Source: Streptomyces olivaceoviridis (GTDB taxonomy: Bacteria; Actinomycetota; Actinomycetes; Streptomycetales; Streptomycetaceae). From it: DNA of 64,000 nt. The stretch covers positions 186,001 through 250,000 of the forward strand of contig NZ_BMUI01000007.1 in the NCBI RefSeq assembly GCF_014650115.1. The letters run 5' to 3'. Made by a program: the position numbers and the translations under genes. Below the pieces are notes generated by a model. It saw only the letters and a program-made list of their open reading frames with translations, was not told where the DNA came from and ran no database searches. The stretch's first letter is position 1. Every line of letters starts with the position of its first letter. Shown piece after piece: positions 34,007 through 44,311 of this stretch.

Positions 34007-35803
34007 ATGAGCACCAAGGTCTCGGACCACATCCTTGAGCGCCTGCGCGCCTGGGGGGTGGAACAGGTTTTCGGCTACCCGGGTGACGGCATCAACGGGC
34101 TGCTCGCCGCCTGGGGCCGCGCCGAGGACCAGCCGCGGTTCATCCAGTCCCGGCACGAGGAGATGTCCGCGTTCGAGGCGGTCGGGTACGCGAAGTTCAG
34201 CGGCCGGATCGGGGTCTGTGCGGCGACGTCGGGGCCGGGTGCCATCCATCTGCTCAACGGTCTGTACGACGCGAAGCTGGACCACGTGCCGGTGCTGGCG
34301 ATCGTCGGGCAGACCAACCGGACGGCGATGGGCGGTTCGTACCAGCAGGAGGTCGACCTGCACACGCTGTACAAGGACGTCGCCTCGGAGTTCGTCGAGA
34401 CGGTGACCGTGCCGGAGCAGCTGCCGAACGTGCTGGACCGGGCGATCCGGACGGCGTACGCCCGGCGCTGCCCGACCGCGCTGATCATCCCGGCCGATGT
34501 GCAGGAGCTGGACTACTCGCCGCCGACGCACGAGTTCAAGATGGTGCCCTCCAGCCTGGGGATGAGCGACTGCACGGCGACCCCGACGGACGAGGCGCTG
34601 CGCCGGGCGGCGGACGTGCTGAACGCGGGCGACAAGGTGGCGATCCTGATCGGGCAGGGCGCCGCGGGCGCGGTCGCGGAGGTCCGCGAGGTCGCCGAGA
34701 TGCTCGGCGCGGGGGTGGCGAAGGCGCTGCTCGGCAAGGACGTGCTGAGCGACGAGCTGCCGTACGTCACCGGGCCGATCGGGCTGCTGGGCAGCCGGCC
34801 GTCGTACGAGATGATGCGGGACTGCGACACGCTGCTGACGATCGGCTCGTCCTTCCCGTACACGCAGTTCATGCCGGACTTCGGCAAGGCGCGCGGAGTG
34901 CAGATCGACATCGACCCGCACATGATCGGGATGCGCTATCCGTACGAGGTGAACCTGGTCGGTGACGCCCGGGCCACGCTGCGGCGGCTGATCCCGATGC
35001 TGAAGGCGGAGGGGCGCGGGCGCGAGTGGCACGACACGGTGTGCGCGAACGTGAAGCGCTGGCACGAGACGATGGAGCGGCGGGCCGGGCTGTCGGCCGA
35101 TCCGATCAACCCGGAGCACGTGGCCCGGGCGCTCGACCCGCTGCTGCCGGACAACGCGATCCTCACCTCGGACTCGGGGTCGGTCGCCAACTGGTACGCC
35201 CGGCACATCACGATGCGGCCGGGCATGCGCGGTTCGCTGTCCGGGACGCTGGCGACGATGGGCCCGGGGGTGCCGTACGCGATCGGGGCGAAGTTCGCGC
35301 ACCCGGACCGGCCGGTGTTCGCGCTGGTCGGGGACGGGGCGATGCAGATGAACGGCCTGGCGGAGATGATCACGGCGGCGAAGTACCGGGACCGCTGGTC
35401 GGATCCGCGGCTCGTGGTGGCCGTGTGGAACAACCAGGACCTGAACCAGGTGACGTGGGAGATGCGGGCCATGGAGGGTTCCCCGTCGTTCCTGCCGTCG
35501 CAGTCGATCCCCGATGTGCAGTACGCGGCCTTCGCCCGGTCGCTCGGTCTGACCGGGATCCGGGTGGAGAAGCCGCAGGACGTGGAGGCGGGCTGGCGGG
35601 CCGCCCTGGAGGCGGACGGACCGGCGGTGGTCGAGTTCCTCACCGACCCCGCCGTACCGCCGATCCCGCCGCACGCCGGCTGGGAGCAGATGGAGGCCAC
35701 GGCCGCGTCGATCCTCAAGGGCGACGCCGACCGGGGCTCGATGGTCAAGCAGGGGCTGAAGGCGAAGGTGCAGGAGTTCCTGCCGGGCCGGCAGAAGCAC
35801 TAG
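34007..35803 (+). CDS. poxB: Thiamine-diphosphate enzyme, pyruvate oxidase/dehydrogenase (quinone)-like
   Basis: A 598-residue ThDP enzyme in the usual three domains: PYR about 1-175 (GYPGDGINGLL; catalytic Glu in SRHEEMSAFEAVGYAK), middle about 190-330, and PP about 370-560 (DSGSVANWYARH, ALVGDGAMQMNGLAE-type GDG...N motif with WNNQDLNQVTWEMR). It most resembles PoxB-like pyruvate:quinone oxidoreductases, giving acetate and CO2 at the membrane; acetolactate-synthase-like activity cannot be excluded. A long C-terminal lipid-binding extension as in E. coli is not obvious. GGGAGG lies 8 bases before ATG 34007. It heads the stress block 34-39 kb. Confidence 0.82.
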   Translation: MSTKVSDHILERLRAWGVEQVFGYPGDGINGLLAAWGRAEDQPRFIQSRHEEMSAFEAVGYAKFSGRIGVCAATSGPGAIHLLNGLYDAKLDHVPVLAIVGQTNRTAMGGSYQQEVDLHTLYKDVASEFVETVTVPEQLPNVLDRAIRTAYARRCPTALIIPADVQELDYSPPTHEFKMVPSSLGMSDCTATPTDEALRRAADVLNAGDKVAILIGQGAAGAVAEVREVAEMLGAGVAKALLGKDVLSDELPYVTGPIGLLGSRPSYEMMRDCDTLLTIGSSFPYTQFMPDFGKARGVQIDIDPHMIGMRYPYEVNLVGDARATLRRLIPMLKAEGRGREWHDTVCANVKRWHETMERRAGLSADPINPEHVARALDPLLPDNAILTSDSGSVANWYARHITMRPGMRGSLSGTLATMGPGVPYAIGAKFAHPDRPVFALVGDGAMQMNGLAEMITAAKYRDRWSDPRLVVAVWNNQDLNQVTWEMRAMEGSPSFLPSQSIPDVQYAAFARSLGLTGIRVEKPQDVEAGWRAALEADGPAVVEFLTDPAVPPIPPHAGWEQMEATAASILKGDADRGSMVKQGLKAKVQEFLPGRQKH

Positions 35804-35832
35804 GCCGAGCGGTGGCCGGGCGGCGCCGACCC

Positions 35833-35857
35833 GTGTCGGACGTGCGGTACCGGGTAC
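35833..35857 (+). promoter_or_regulatory. Sigma-B-type promoter of the DUF2795 operon
   Basis: GTGT-N15-GGGTAC matches the streptomycete sigma-B consensus GNNT-N14-16-GGGTAY exactly. It would start transcription near 35864, about 27 bp before the DUF2795 ATG. Confidence 0.65.
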
Positions 35858-35890
35858 GCGGTGCGGACCTTCGACCCTCTGGAGGGAGAC

Positions 35891-36268
35891 ATGCAGCGAG
35901 GCAGTGACCGGCTGAGCGTCCACCGGGACGACGAGATGAAGCACGAACTGAAGGGGCTGCTCCGGTCCGGCCATCCCACGCGCGTCGAGGAGTGGCACGA
36001 CCCGGAGCCCGCCGCGGACGACGATCCGGAGGTGTGGAGCGGACCCGTGGGCGGCCTGGGGTCTCCGGCGTCGCTGGAGCGGACCCGGCTGGAGCTGGCC
36101 CGGCACCTGAGCCGGCACACGTTTCCCGCGAAGCCGGGCGAGCTGGCCCGGGCGCTGCGCCGGAGCAACGCGCCCGGCGGACTGGTCGACGCGGTGGCCG
36201 CGCTGCCGCACGGCAGCCGGTACGAGAACATGCAGCAGCTCGCCGAGGCCGTGGCGGGCGGCGCATGA
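35891..36268 (+). CDS. DUF2795 domain protein
   Basis: A 125-residue protein with a DUF2795 domain at about 60-122 (LELARHLSRHTFPAKPGELARALRR, later NMQQLAEAV). The first 55 residues are charged and probably disordered. Function is unknown; the family is common in stress-induced actinobacterial loci. GGAGG-GAGAC ribosome site precedes ATG 35891. Its stop overlaps the next gene's start (ATGA). Preceded by a sigma-B-type promoter. Confidence 0.8.
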   Translation: MQRGSDRLSVHRDDEMKHELKGLLRSGHPTRVEEWHDPEPAADDDPEVWSGPVGGLGSPASLERTRLELARHLSRHTFPAKPGELARALRRSNAPGGLVDAVAALPHGSRYENMQQLAEAVAGGA

Positions 36269-36918
36269 GCCAGGACCAGGCGGCCGGCATCGCGCGCGGT
36301 GCCACGGCCGACGTGGGGGACGCCACCACGCGGTTCCTGCTGTACGGGCTGCTGCCCGGCTGGTTCGTGCCGGGGCTCGCCGACTGGGCGATGCACCGGC
36401 GGACCCGGATCGAGGACACGGCGGGGACGAAGGAGTCCCTGATCCATTCGTTGATGATGGCGGAGGTGGGCCTGCCCATCGCGCTCACCCTGCGCTACGA
36501 GGTCAATCCGCTGCTGCTGTCCGTGCAGCTCGGCGCGGCGGCGGTGCACGAGGCGACGGCGCTGTGGGACGTGCGGACCGCCGTCCACAGCGACCGTGAG
36601 GTCAAGCCCGTCGAGCAGCACATCCACAGTTTTCTGGAGTCGCTGCCCTTCGGCGGGCTGGTCTCGCTGATGTGCCTGCACGCCGATCAGGTGCGGTCGC
36701 TGCTGCGCGGGGGGCGCGGGGACCCGGACGCGTGGCGTCTGGTGCCGCGCCGGCGCCCGCTGTCGCCCGGTTACCTGGCGGGCATCGGTCTGCTGATCGG
36801 CGCGTGCGTGCTGCTGCCGTACGGCGAGGAGCTGGTGCGTTGCCGGTGGGCGGCCCGGGCGAGGAACCACCGGGCCCGGGTCCACCGGGCCACGCTGCGG
36901 AGAGTGAAAGGAAGCTGA
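36265..36918 (+). CDS. Conserved membrane protein of unknown function
   Basis: A 217-residue protein with about four or five hydrophobic segments: FLLYGLLPGWFVPGLADW near 25-45, MMAEVGLPIALTLRYEV, PLLLSVQLGAAAVHEATALW, and LAGIGLLIGACVLLPYGEEL near 170-190. The His-rich HRRTRIEDTAGTKE and VEQHIHSFLE parts recall metal-dependent membrane proteins, but I recognise no family function. Middle gene of the DUF2795-membrane-PfpI operon, with a 4-nt overlap upstream and 5 bp to the next start. Confidence 0.75.
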   Translation: MSQDQAAGIARGATADVGDATTRFLLYGLLPGWFVPGLADWAMHRRTRIEDTAGTKESLIHSLMMAEVGLPIALTLRYEVNPLLLSVQLGAAAVHEATALWDVRTAVHSDREVKPVEQHIHSFLESLPFGGLVSLMCLHADQVRSLLRGGRGDPDAWRLVPRRRPLSPGYLAGIGLLIGACVLLPYGEELVRCRWAARARNHRARVHRATLRRVKGS

Positions 36919-36923
36919 GGATC

Positions 36924-37466
36924 ATGCGTATCGCGTTTCTGGTGGCACCCGAGGGCGTCGAGCAGGTCGAGCTGACCGAGCCGTGGCAGGCGGCCTCCGG
37001 TGCCGGGCACCAGCCGGTGCTGGTGTCGACCCGGTCCGGGAAGATCCAGGCGTTCAACCACCTGGACAAGGCGGACACGTTCCCCGTGGACGAGGTGGTG
37101 GGTGAGGCGTCGGCCGGGTCGTTCGGCGGTCTCGTCCTGCCGGGCGGCGTGGCCAACCCGGACTTCCTGCGGATGGACGAGAAGGCCGTCGCGTTCGTGA
37201 AGGACTTCTTCGAGACGGGCCGTCCGGTCGCGGCGATCTGCCACGCGCCGTGGACGCTGGTGGAGGCGGACGTCGTACGCGGCCGGGTGCTGACCTCCTG
37301 GCCGAGTCTGCGCACGGACATCCGGAACGCCGGCGGCACCTGGGTGGACGAGCAGGTGAAGATCTGCGACCACGGCTCCAACCGGCTGGTGACCAGCCGC
37401 AAGCCGGACGACCTGAAGGCGTTCTGCGACGCGTTCCTGCACGTGTTCGCCGGCGAGGCCGGCTGA
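36924..37466 (+). CDS. DJ-1/PfpI-family protein
   Basis: A 180-residue single-domain protein of the DJ-1/PfpI superfamily. The nucleophile elbow is AAICHAPW with Cys106-His107, and LVLPGGVANPDFLR precedes it. Members are cysteine peptidases, glyoxalase III or deglycase-like stress enzymes; here the YhbO/PfpI subgroup is likely from length. Cytoplasmic. AAGGAAG ribosome site before ATG 36924. Last gene of the sigma-B-linked operon, followed by a strong stem-loop. Confidence 0.88.
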   Translation: MRIAFLVAPEGVEQVELTEPWQAASGAGHQPVLVSTRSGKIQAFNHLDKADTFPVDEVVGEASAGSFGGLVLPGGVANPDFLRMDEKAVAFVKDFFETGRPVAAICHAPWTLVEADVVRGRVLTSWPSLRTDIRNAGGTWVDEQVKICDHGSNRLVTSRKPDDLKAFCDAFLHVFAGEAG

Positions 37467-37481
37467 CCGGACGCTGAGGTG

Positions 37482-37512
37482 AGGGGGCCGGCCCGTCAGG
37501 GGCCGGCCCCTT
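37482..37512. terminator. Stem-loop terminator after the PfpI gene
   Basis: AGGGGGCCGGCCC and GGGGCCGGCCCCTT form a GC-rich stem of about 12 bp with a short loop, ending in TT. It separates the PfpI gene from the convergent DUF6158 gene. Confidence 0.7.
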
Positions 37513-37569
37513 CGTGCGGGCGCCTTGTCGGGTGAGGGTGCCGTCCCGCGGGTCTGGCCGTGGGCGGCG

Positions 37570-37857
37570 TCAGGTGCCGGCCGTGTCCGGGGTCGCCGCC
37601 TCGCCGCAGCCGCGCTCACGGGCGCCCTCCCGGGTGCGGGCGGCGCTCACCAGGCGGCGGGGGTTGCGGCGCAGGTACTCGCCCTCCAGCTGCGCCATGC
37701 GCTCGTTGTGGGCCCGCAGTGCGTCGTTCGAGCCGTACAGGAGAGTGTCGTGGCGCGTGCGGTGGATCGTCTCCAGCTCCTTCATGAGCTGCTGGTCGTC
37801 CAGCCGGCTGGGGTCGACTCCGGTCATGGTGGTGCCCCGCTCGTCGTGTTCGTTCAT
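37570..37857 (-). CDS. DUF6158 family protein
   Basis: A 95-residue helical protein: DPSRLDDQQLMKELETIHRTRHDTLLYGS in part, then ALRAHNERMAQLEGEYLRRNP, the signature of the small actinobacterial DUF6158 family. Amphipathic helices suggest a coiled-coil. Function unknown. ATG 37857; an internal ATG (MTGVDPSRL) 30 bp on is possible and fits the conserved start better. Divergent from the baeRF gene across only 57 bp. Confidence 0.75.
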   Translation of the reverse strand: MNEHDERGTTMTGVDPSRLDDQQLMKELETIHRTRHDTLLYGSNDALRAHNERMAQLEGEYLRRNPRRLVSAARTREGARERGCGEAATPDTAGT

Positions 37858-37870
37858 GGGCTACGGGTAC
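37846..37870 (+). promoter_or_regulatory. Sigma-B-type promoter of the baeRF gene
   Basis: GTGT-N15-GGGTAC, the same form and spacing as the promoter at 35833. Predicted start near 37877, about 38 bp before the baeRF ATG. The -35 part overlaps the first codons of the divergent DUF6158 gene. Confidence 0.65.
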
Positions 37871-37914
37871 CCGCCCGGCACGCACTGCCCCCGAGCGATT
37901 TCCGGGAGGAATCC

Positions 37915-39033
37915 ATGGAGCTCGCGTTCCTGAGTCCACTGTACGAACATCCGGGGTCCTGGGCCTCCGCATACATCGACCTGTCGCAGCACGACGAGGA
38001 CATGGAGCACCGCAGGCACCTGACGGCGGAGGCGGTGGCCCGGCGGCTGCGCGAGGAGGGCGCCGACGAGGCCACCTGCCGGGCGGTGTACGACACCGTG
38101 GACGCCCTGCGGCACAGCACGGAGCCGTACGGGCGGGCCGTCTTCGCCCGGAACGGCGAGATCGTGCTCCAGGTGCCGCTGACCCGGGCCCCGCCACAGG
38201 GCCTGGTGCACTGGGGCACCCTGCCGCACGTCACGCCGCTGCTGGACCTGGCCGGGGAGGACCCCGTGTCGCTGGTGGCGTACATCGACCGCACCGGTGC
38301 CGACTTCGAACTGCGCAGCGCGGTGCTCCAGGAGGAGACCGGGCATGTGACGGGCAGCCGGCAGTGGCCGATGCACCGGGCGAAGGCCTCCGACTGGTCC
38401 GAGCGGCACTTCCAGCTGAAGGTGGAGAACACCTGGGAGCACAACGCCCGGGAGGTCGCCGAGGCCCTCGCGGCCTGCCAGGCCGAGACCGGGGCCGACC
38501 TGCTGGTCCTGTGCGGGGAGGAGCGCGAGTGCCGGTCGGTGCGCGAGCGGCTCCCCCAGCGGCTCCGGGACCGGACCGTGGAGGCCGAGCACGGCATCGG
38601 CAGCAGGCTGCTGCCGGGGGAGGTGGAGGACATCCGGGCCCGGCACGTCCGGGAGCGGGTGCTGGCCGAGGTGGACCGGTACCGGGCCGCCCGGACGCCC
38701 GACGAGGAACGGCGGGCCGCGGCGATCGAGGGGGTGCCGCAGCTCGTCGAGGCGGCGCGCGAGCACCGGCTGGCCGAGCTGCTGATCCGCCCGGACGCGC
38801 CGGACACGCACCGCGAGGTGTGGATCGGCGAGGACCCGGACCAGTTGGCGGCCCGCCGTACGGAGCTGAGGAACATCGGCGAGCGGCACGCCTGGCCGGC
38901 CCGCGCCGATGACGCGCTGGTGCGGGCGGCCGTGGTGACCGACGCGCCGGTCGTCTCGCTGACGCCGGTGCTGGAGGAGGCCGGCGACGAGGTCGCGGCG
39001 GGCGGCATGGGCGCGCTGCTGCGCTGGAAGTGA
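37915..39033 (+). CDS. baeRF-type (eRF1/Vms1-like) protein
   Basis: A 372-residue member of the bacterial archaeo-eukaryotic release-factor-like families (baeRF2; mycobacterial Rv2629 type). An N-terminal region (about 1-120) is followed by an eRF1-like central domain (VSLVAYIDRTGADFELRSAVL, HFQLKVENTWEHNAREVAEAL in part) and a C-terminal alpha/beta domain (GADLLVLCGEERECRSVRERLP). Relatives are proposed to act on stalled ribosomes as peptidyl-tRNA hydrolases; no GGQ motif is visible. GGGAGGA precedes ATG 37915. A sigma-B-type promoter lies upstream. In mycobacteria the homologue belongs to the DevR regulon. Confidence 0.78.
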   Translation: MELAFLSPLYEHPGSWASAYIDLSQHDEDMEHRRHLTAEAVARRLREEGADEATCRAVYDTVDALRHSTEPYGRAVFARNGEIVLQVPLTRAPPQGLVHWGTLPHVTPLLDLAGEDPVSLVAYIDRTGADFELRSAVLQEETGHVTGSRQWPMHRAKASDWSERHFQLKVENTWEHNAREVAEALAACQAETGADLLVLCGEERECRSVRERLPQRLRDRTVEAEHGIGSRLLPGEVEDIRARHVRERVLAEVDRYRAARTPDEERRAAAIEGVPQLVEAAREHRLAELLIRPDAPDTHREVWIGEDPDQLAARRTELRNIGERHAWPARADDALVRAAVVTDAPVVSLTPVLEEAGDEVAAGGMGALLRWK

Positions 39034-39060
39034 CGGCTCCGGCGCGGCGGGCGGTCCGGG

Positions 39061-40680
<1,620 letters not shown>

Positions 40681-41086
40681 GGCCAGGCATTCTCCGAGCC
40701 ACCCCCCGCCCGGGGCAAACCGTTATCCGCCGCCCCGGCCCACCGCCCGGCGGGGCCGGGGCCCGACACCTCCCGCCGTTTCCCGGGCAGGGCAGAACAC
40801 CGGCCGGCAAGAGGGACGCCACGGCCGCTCCCGGGGGCCGGTCCGGTGGCGGGCGGTCGTGGTGGTGCCGGGTCTCACGAGCGGGCTCGTCGGACCACCG
40901 CCGCACCGGCCGCCGCTTCCGGACCGCCGGGGGATCGCGGCGCGCGGACCGTACGCCACCATGCCCCGTCACGGCCCCGGACGCCACGGGGAGCCATGGG
41001 CCACCGTGGCCGCGCCGGGCCGGCCGCGCCGGGCCGGCCCTCCCCACCGGCCCGCGACGACCTCCTCTCGGTGACGGGGCCGTCGG
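40681..41086. other. Intergenic region without recognisable gene
   Basis: 406 bp between the starts of ABC-F and the end of the histidine phosphatase gene (both leftward). A 14-15 nt CG-rich unit is tandemly duplicated near 41009-41038 (GGCCGCGCCGGGCC). Open frames here have Arg/Pro-rich, non-protein-like composition. No promoter was convincing. Confidence 0.5.
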
Positions 41087-41743
41087 CTAGTCCGTCGCCC
41101 CCAGTGCCTCGCCCGCCGGGCCGCTCTCGCCGGACGGTTCCACCGTGGCGCCCTCCCAGGACAGGGCCTTCCAGCCGTCCGCCGGGGAGCCCTCCAGGAC
41201 GATCACACCGGTGTTCTCCAAGGGGTGGGCCGCGGCGAAGGCGACGTCGACGTTGGCGGCGCGGGCGGCGGTCCAGACGCGGATCGCGGCACCGTGGCTG
41301 ACCATGGCGACGGACCCGGCACCGCTCGCGGCGGCCTCGGCGACCACCGCGTCGTACCGGGCGAGGGCCTCCTCGCCGCTCTCCCCGCCGGGCATGCGCA
41401 GCGCGGTGTCCCCCGCGGCCCAGGCGAAGACCGTGCGCAGATACCGCTCGCCCTCCGGGGTGTGGCCCGGCAGCATCTCCAGGTCGCCGGCGGACAGCTC
41501 CCGGATGCCGTCGCGTACGACGACGTCCAGGCGGCGGGCGGCGGCCAGCGGGGCGGCCGTCAGCTGGGTGCGGATCAGCGTGGACGCGTAGAGCGCCTCG
41601 ATGTCCTCTCCGGCGAGCACCTCGGGCAGCGCGGCGGCCTGCGCCTCGCCGAGCGGGGTCAGCCCCGGGCCGGGCACGGCGGTGTCCAGCAGGTGGTTCA
41701 GGTTGGACGGGGTCTGGCCGTGCCGGACGAGGAGCAGGCGCAT
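41087..41743 (-). CDS. Histidine phosphatase (phosphoglycerate mutase-like) family protein
   Basis: A 218-residue phosphatase of the PGAM branch. The phosphohistidine motif is LVRHGQTPSN at 5-14, the second Arg is in YASTLIRTQLTA, the acid Glu in RELSAGDLEM, and the second His in MVSHGAAIRVW. It dephosphorylates an unknown small substrate. Start ATG 41743 with a GGAGA site. Divergent from the PAP2-kinase gene (73 bp gap). Confidence 0.88.
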   Translation of the reverse strand: MRLLLVRHGQTPSNLNHLLDTAVPGPGLTPLGEAQAAALPEVLAGEDIEALYASTLIRTQLTAAPLAAARRLDVVVRDGIRELSAGDLEMLPGHTPEGERYLRTVFAWAAGDTALRMPGGESGEEALARYDAVVAEAAASGAGSVAMVSHGAAIRVWTAARAANVDVAFAAAHPLENTGVIVLEGSPADGWKALSWEGATVEPSGESGPAGEALGATD

Positions 41744-41816
41744 CCGGGTTCTCCTCTCGCACCGGGCCGGCCGGCGCACAGGACAAGAAACGGGCACTTC
41801 AGGGTAACCGCACCCC

Positions 41817-43313
41817 ATGAGCCCAGACGTGGACCTGACTGCCCCCGCGACCGCCGCCCGCGCCCCGCTGCGCACGCTGCTCGACCTCGACGGCCGCCTG
41901 TTCAACGCCGCCGCCGCCTGGCACTGGCCCGGCGCCGAACGCGTCCTGCCCCGCCTGAGCCGCAGCGCGAACCACGGGGTGCTGTGGTTCGCGACGGCCG
42001 CCGCGATGGCCGCGAGCCGCACACCCCGGGCCCGCCGGGCGGCGGCCCGCGGTCTGGTCTCGCTCGGCCTGGCCTCGTTGACGATCAACACGCTCGGCAA
42101 GCGCTCGGTGCGCCGGGCCCGGCCGGTGCTGGACCCGGTGCCGCTGGTGCGGCAGCTCAAGCGGCAGCCGATCACCACGTCCTTCCCCTCCGGCCACGCG
42201 GCGTCCGCCGCCGCCTTCGCGACCGGCGTCGCCCTGGAGTCCCCGGCGTGGGGCGCGGCGGTGGCACCGGTGGCGTTCTCGGTGGCGATGTCCCGGGTGT
42301 ACACGGGGGTGCACTTCCCGAGCGACGTACTGGCCGGGGCGGCACTCGGCGCGGGCGCCGCCTTCCTGGTACGGCGTCTGGTGCCGACCCGGTCCCAGAT
42401 CCGGCGGCCCGACAGGCCGCGCGCCGCGGCCCCCGCGCTGCCCGAGGGCGACGGCCTGGTGGTGGTCGCCAACCGGGCGTCGGGGACGGCGGACCGGGTG
42501 CGGGCGCTGCACGACGCGCTGCCGCGGGCGGAGATCGTCGAGTGCGCGCCCGAGGAGGTCGGCGACGAGCTGGAGAAGGCGGCGGCCCGGGCCCGGGTGC
42601 TCGGGGTGTGCGGGGGCGACGGCACGGTGAACGCGGCGGCCGTGGTCGCGCTGCGGCACGGTCTGCCGCTCGCGGTGCTGCCGGGCGGCACCCTCAACCA
42701 CTTCGCCTACGACCTGGGCGTGGAGGACGAACGCCAGCTGGCCCAGGCCGTCCGGTACGGCGAGGCGGTCCGGGTGGACGCGGTCCGGTTCACCACCCGG
42801 GAGTCGCGGGGGCTGTTCCTCAACACGCTGAGCCTGGGGGTGTACCCGGAGCTGGTGCGCGCGCGGGACAGTTGGTCGAGCCGGATCGGCGGCTGGTCGG
42901 CCGGGGTGCTCGGCGCGCTCCGCGTGCTGCGCGCCGGCCGGCACCCGCTGGAGGTGGAGCTGGGCGGGGAGCGGCGGCCCCTGTGGCTGCTGTTCGTCGG
43001 CAACGGCGTCTACCACCGCATGGGCCTCACACCGGGCCGCCGTACCGATCTGGCGGACGGCCTGCTGGACGTGCGGGTGGTGCACGGCAACGGCAGGCCC
43101 GCGCTGCGGCTGCTCACGGCGGCGGTCGCGGGTCCGCTGACCCGCTCCCCCGGGCACGCGGCGGTCCAGGTGGACCGGCTGCGGCTGACCGGCATCGCCC
43201 CGGACACCCCGCTGGCGTACGACGGTGAGGTGACGGCGGTGTCGGGCGAGATGACCCTGGAGAAGCTCCCGGAGGCCCTGACGGTCTACCGCCCTGTGCC
43301 GGCCGCCCGTTGA
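41817..43313 (+). CDS. Fused PAP2 phosphatase and diacylglycerol kinase-family protein
   Basis: A 498-residue two-domain lipid enzyme. PAP2 domain about 55-195 with its three motifs: KRSVRRARP, PSGH and SRVYTGVHFPSD; several hydrophobic helices place it in the membrane. Diacylglycerol/sphingosine kinase-like domain about 205-490: nucleotide motif GGDGTVN near 265, LPGGTLNHFA, and the C-terminal LLDVRVV and AYDGEV segments. The two activities run in opposite directions on phosphatidate-type lipids, so the fusion may tune a phospholipid or isoprenoid-phosphate pool. ATG 41817. Confidence 0.9.
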   Translation: MSPDVDLTAPATAARAPLRTLLDLDGRLFNAAAAWHWPGAERVLPRLSRSANHGVLWFATAAAMAASRTPRARRAAARGLVSLGLASLTINTLGKRSVRRARPVLDPVPLVRQLKRQPITTSFPSGHAASAAAFATGVALESPAWGAAVAPVAFSVAMSRVYTGVHFPSDVLAGAALGAGAAFLVRRLVPTRSQIRRPDRPRAAAPALPEGDGLVVVANRASGTADRVRALHDALPRAEIVECAPEEVGDELEKAAARARVLGVCGGDGTVNAAAVVALRHGLPLAVLPGGTLNHFAYDLGVEDERQLAQAVRYGEAVRVDAVRFTTRESRGLFLNTLSLGVYPELVRARDSWSSRIGGWSAGVLGALRVLRAGRHPLEVELGGERRPLWLLFVGNGVYHRMGLTPGRRTDLADGLLDVRVVHGNGRPALRLLTAAVAGPLTRSPGHAAVQVDRLRLTGIAPDTPLAYDGEVTAVSGEMTLEKLPEALTVYRPVPAAR

Positions 43314-43380
43314 GGCACGCGGGACAGCACCCCGCTGGTCCACATAGTGAAACGCGGGTCTCATCATTCGGCACGCCCGC

Positions 43381-43397
43381 GTACGGTTGAGCCGTAC
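43381..43397. promoter_or_regulatory. Inverted repeat upstream of the methyltransferase gene
   Basis: GTACGG-N5-CCGTAC is a perfect 6-bp dyad 50 bp before the methyltransferase ATG. It could be an operator or a weak hairpin; no family consensus is recognised. Confidence 0.35.
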
Positions 43398-43447
43398 CGG
43401 CGGACGGGTCCGGCCGGTGACGCCGACGAGGGTGAAGGGGTTCAGCC

Positions 43448-44269
43448 ATGCCGAAAGCGCAGGAGACCGCCGTCTACACGCACGGGCACCACGAGTCGGT
43501 GCTGCGATCGCACACCTGGCGGACCGCCGCCAACTCCGCGGCCTATCTGCTCGGCGCGCTGAAGCCCCACATGAGGATCCTGGACATCGGCTGCGGGCCC
43601 GGGACCATCACCGCCGACCTGGCGGAACTGGTCCCCGACGGCCGGGTCACCGGCGTCGACCGGGCGCCCGGCGTCCTGGAACAGGCCCGGACCACCGCGG
43701 CCGGACGCGGTCTGACGAACGTCGACTTCGCGGTGGCCGACGTGCACGCCCTGGACTACCCGGACGACACCTTCTGCGTGGTCCACGCCCACCAGGTGCT
43801 CCAGCACGTCGGCGACCCCGTACGGGCGCTGCGCGAGATGCGCCGGGTGACGAAGCCGGGCGGGTTCATCGCCGTACGGGACGCGGACTACGCGGCGATG
43901 ACCTGGTATCCGGCGGTACCCGGCCTGGACGACTGGCTCGACCTGTACGAGCGGGTGGCCCGGGCCAACGGCGGTGAACCCGACGCCGGGCGCCGGCTGG
44001 CGGCGTGGGCGCGGGACGCGGGCCTGCGCGACGTCACGGCGGGCTCCAGCACCTGGACGTTCGCCACGCCCGAGGAGCGGGCCTGGTGGAGCGGCCTGTG
44101 GGCGGACCGCACCCTCGCCTCCGAGTACGCCGGCCGGGCCACCGGGGGAGGTCACGCGACGGCGGAGCGGTTGCGGGCCGTGTCGGAGGCGTGGCGGGAC
44201 TGGGGCCGGCGGGAGGACGGCTGGTTCGCGGTCCTGCACGGGGAGATTCTGTGCCGGAAAGAAGCCTGA
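43448..44269 (+). CDS. UbiE/Methyltransf_11-type SAM methyltransferase
   Basis: A 273-residue methyltransferase. SAM motif I ILDIGCGPGTIT near residue 44, acidic loop VTGVDRAPGVL, motif IV VVHAHQVLQHV, and MRRVTKPGGFIAVRDADY. The substrate is unknown; the general form fits ubiquinone/menaquinone-type or small-molecule methyltransferases. AAGGGG site before ATG 43448. Followed by the small hydrophobic-protein gene after 42 bp. Confidence 0.85.
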   Translation: MPKAQETAVYTHGHHESVLRSHTWRTAANSAAYLLGALKPHMRILDIGCGPGTITADLAELVPDGRVTGVDRAPGVLEQARTTAAGRGLTNVDFAVADVHALDYPDDTFCVVHAHQVLQHVGDPVRALREMRRVTKPGGFIAVRDADYAAMTWYPAVPGLDDWLDLYERVARANGGEPDAGRRLAAWARDAGLRDVTAGSSTWTFATPEERAWWSGLWADRTLASEYAGRATGGGHATAERLRAVSEAWRDWGRREDGWFAVLHGEILCRKEA

Positions 44270-44311
44270 TTCGCGCATTTCGGGAAACACGGACCGCAGG
44301 AGGTTCACATT

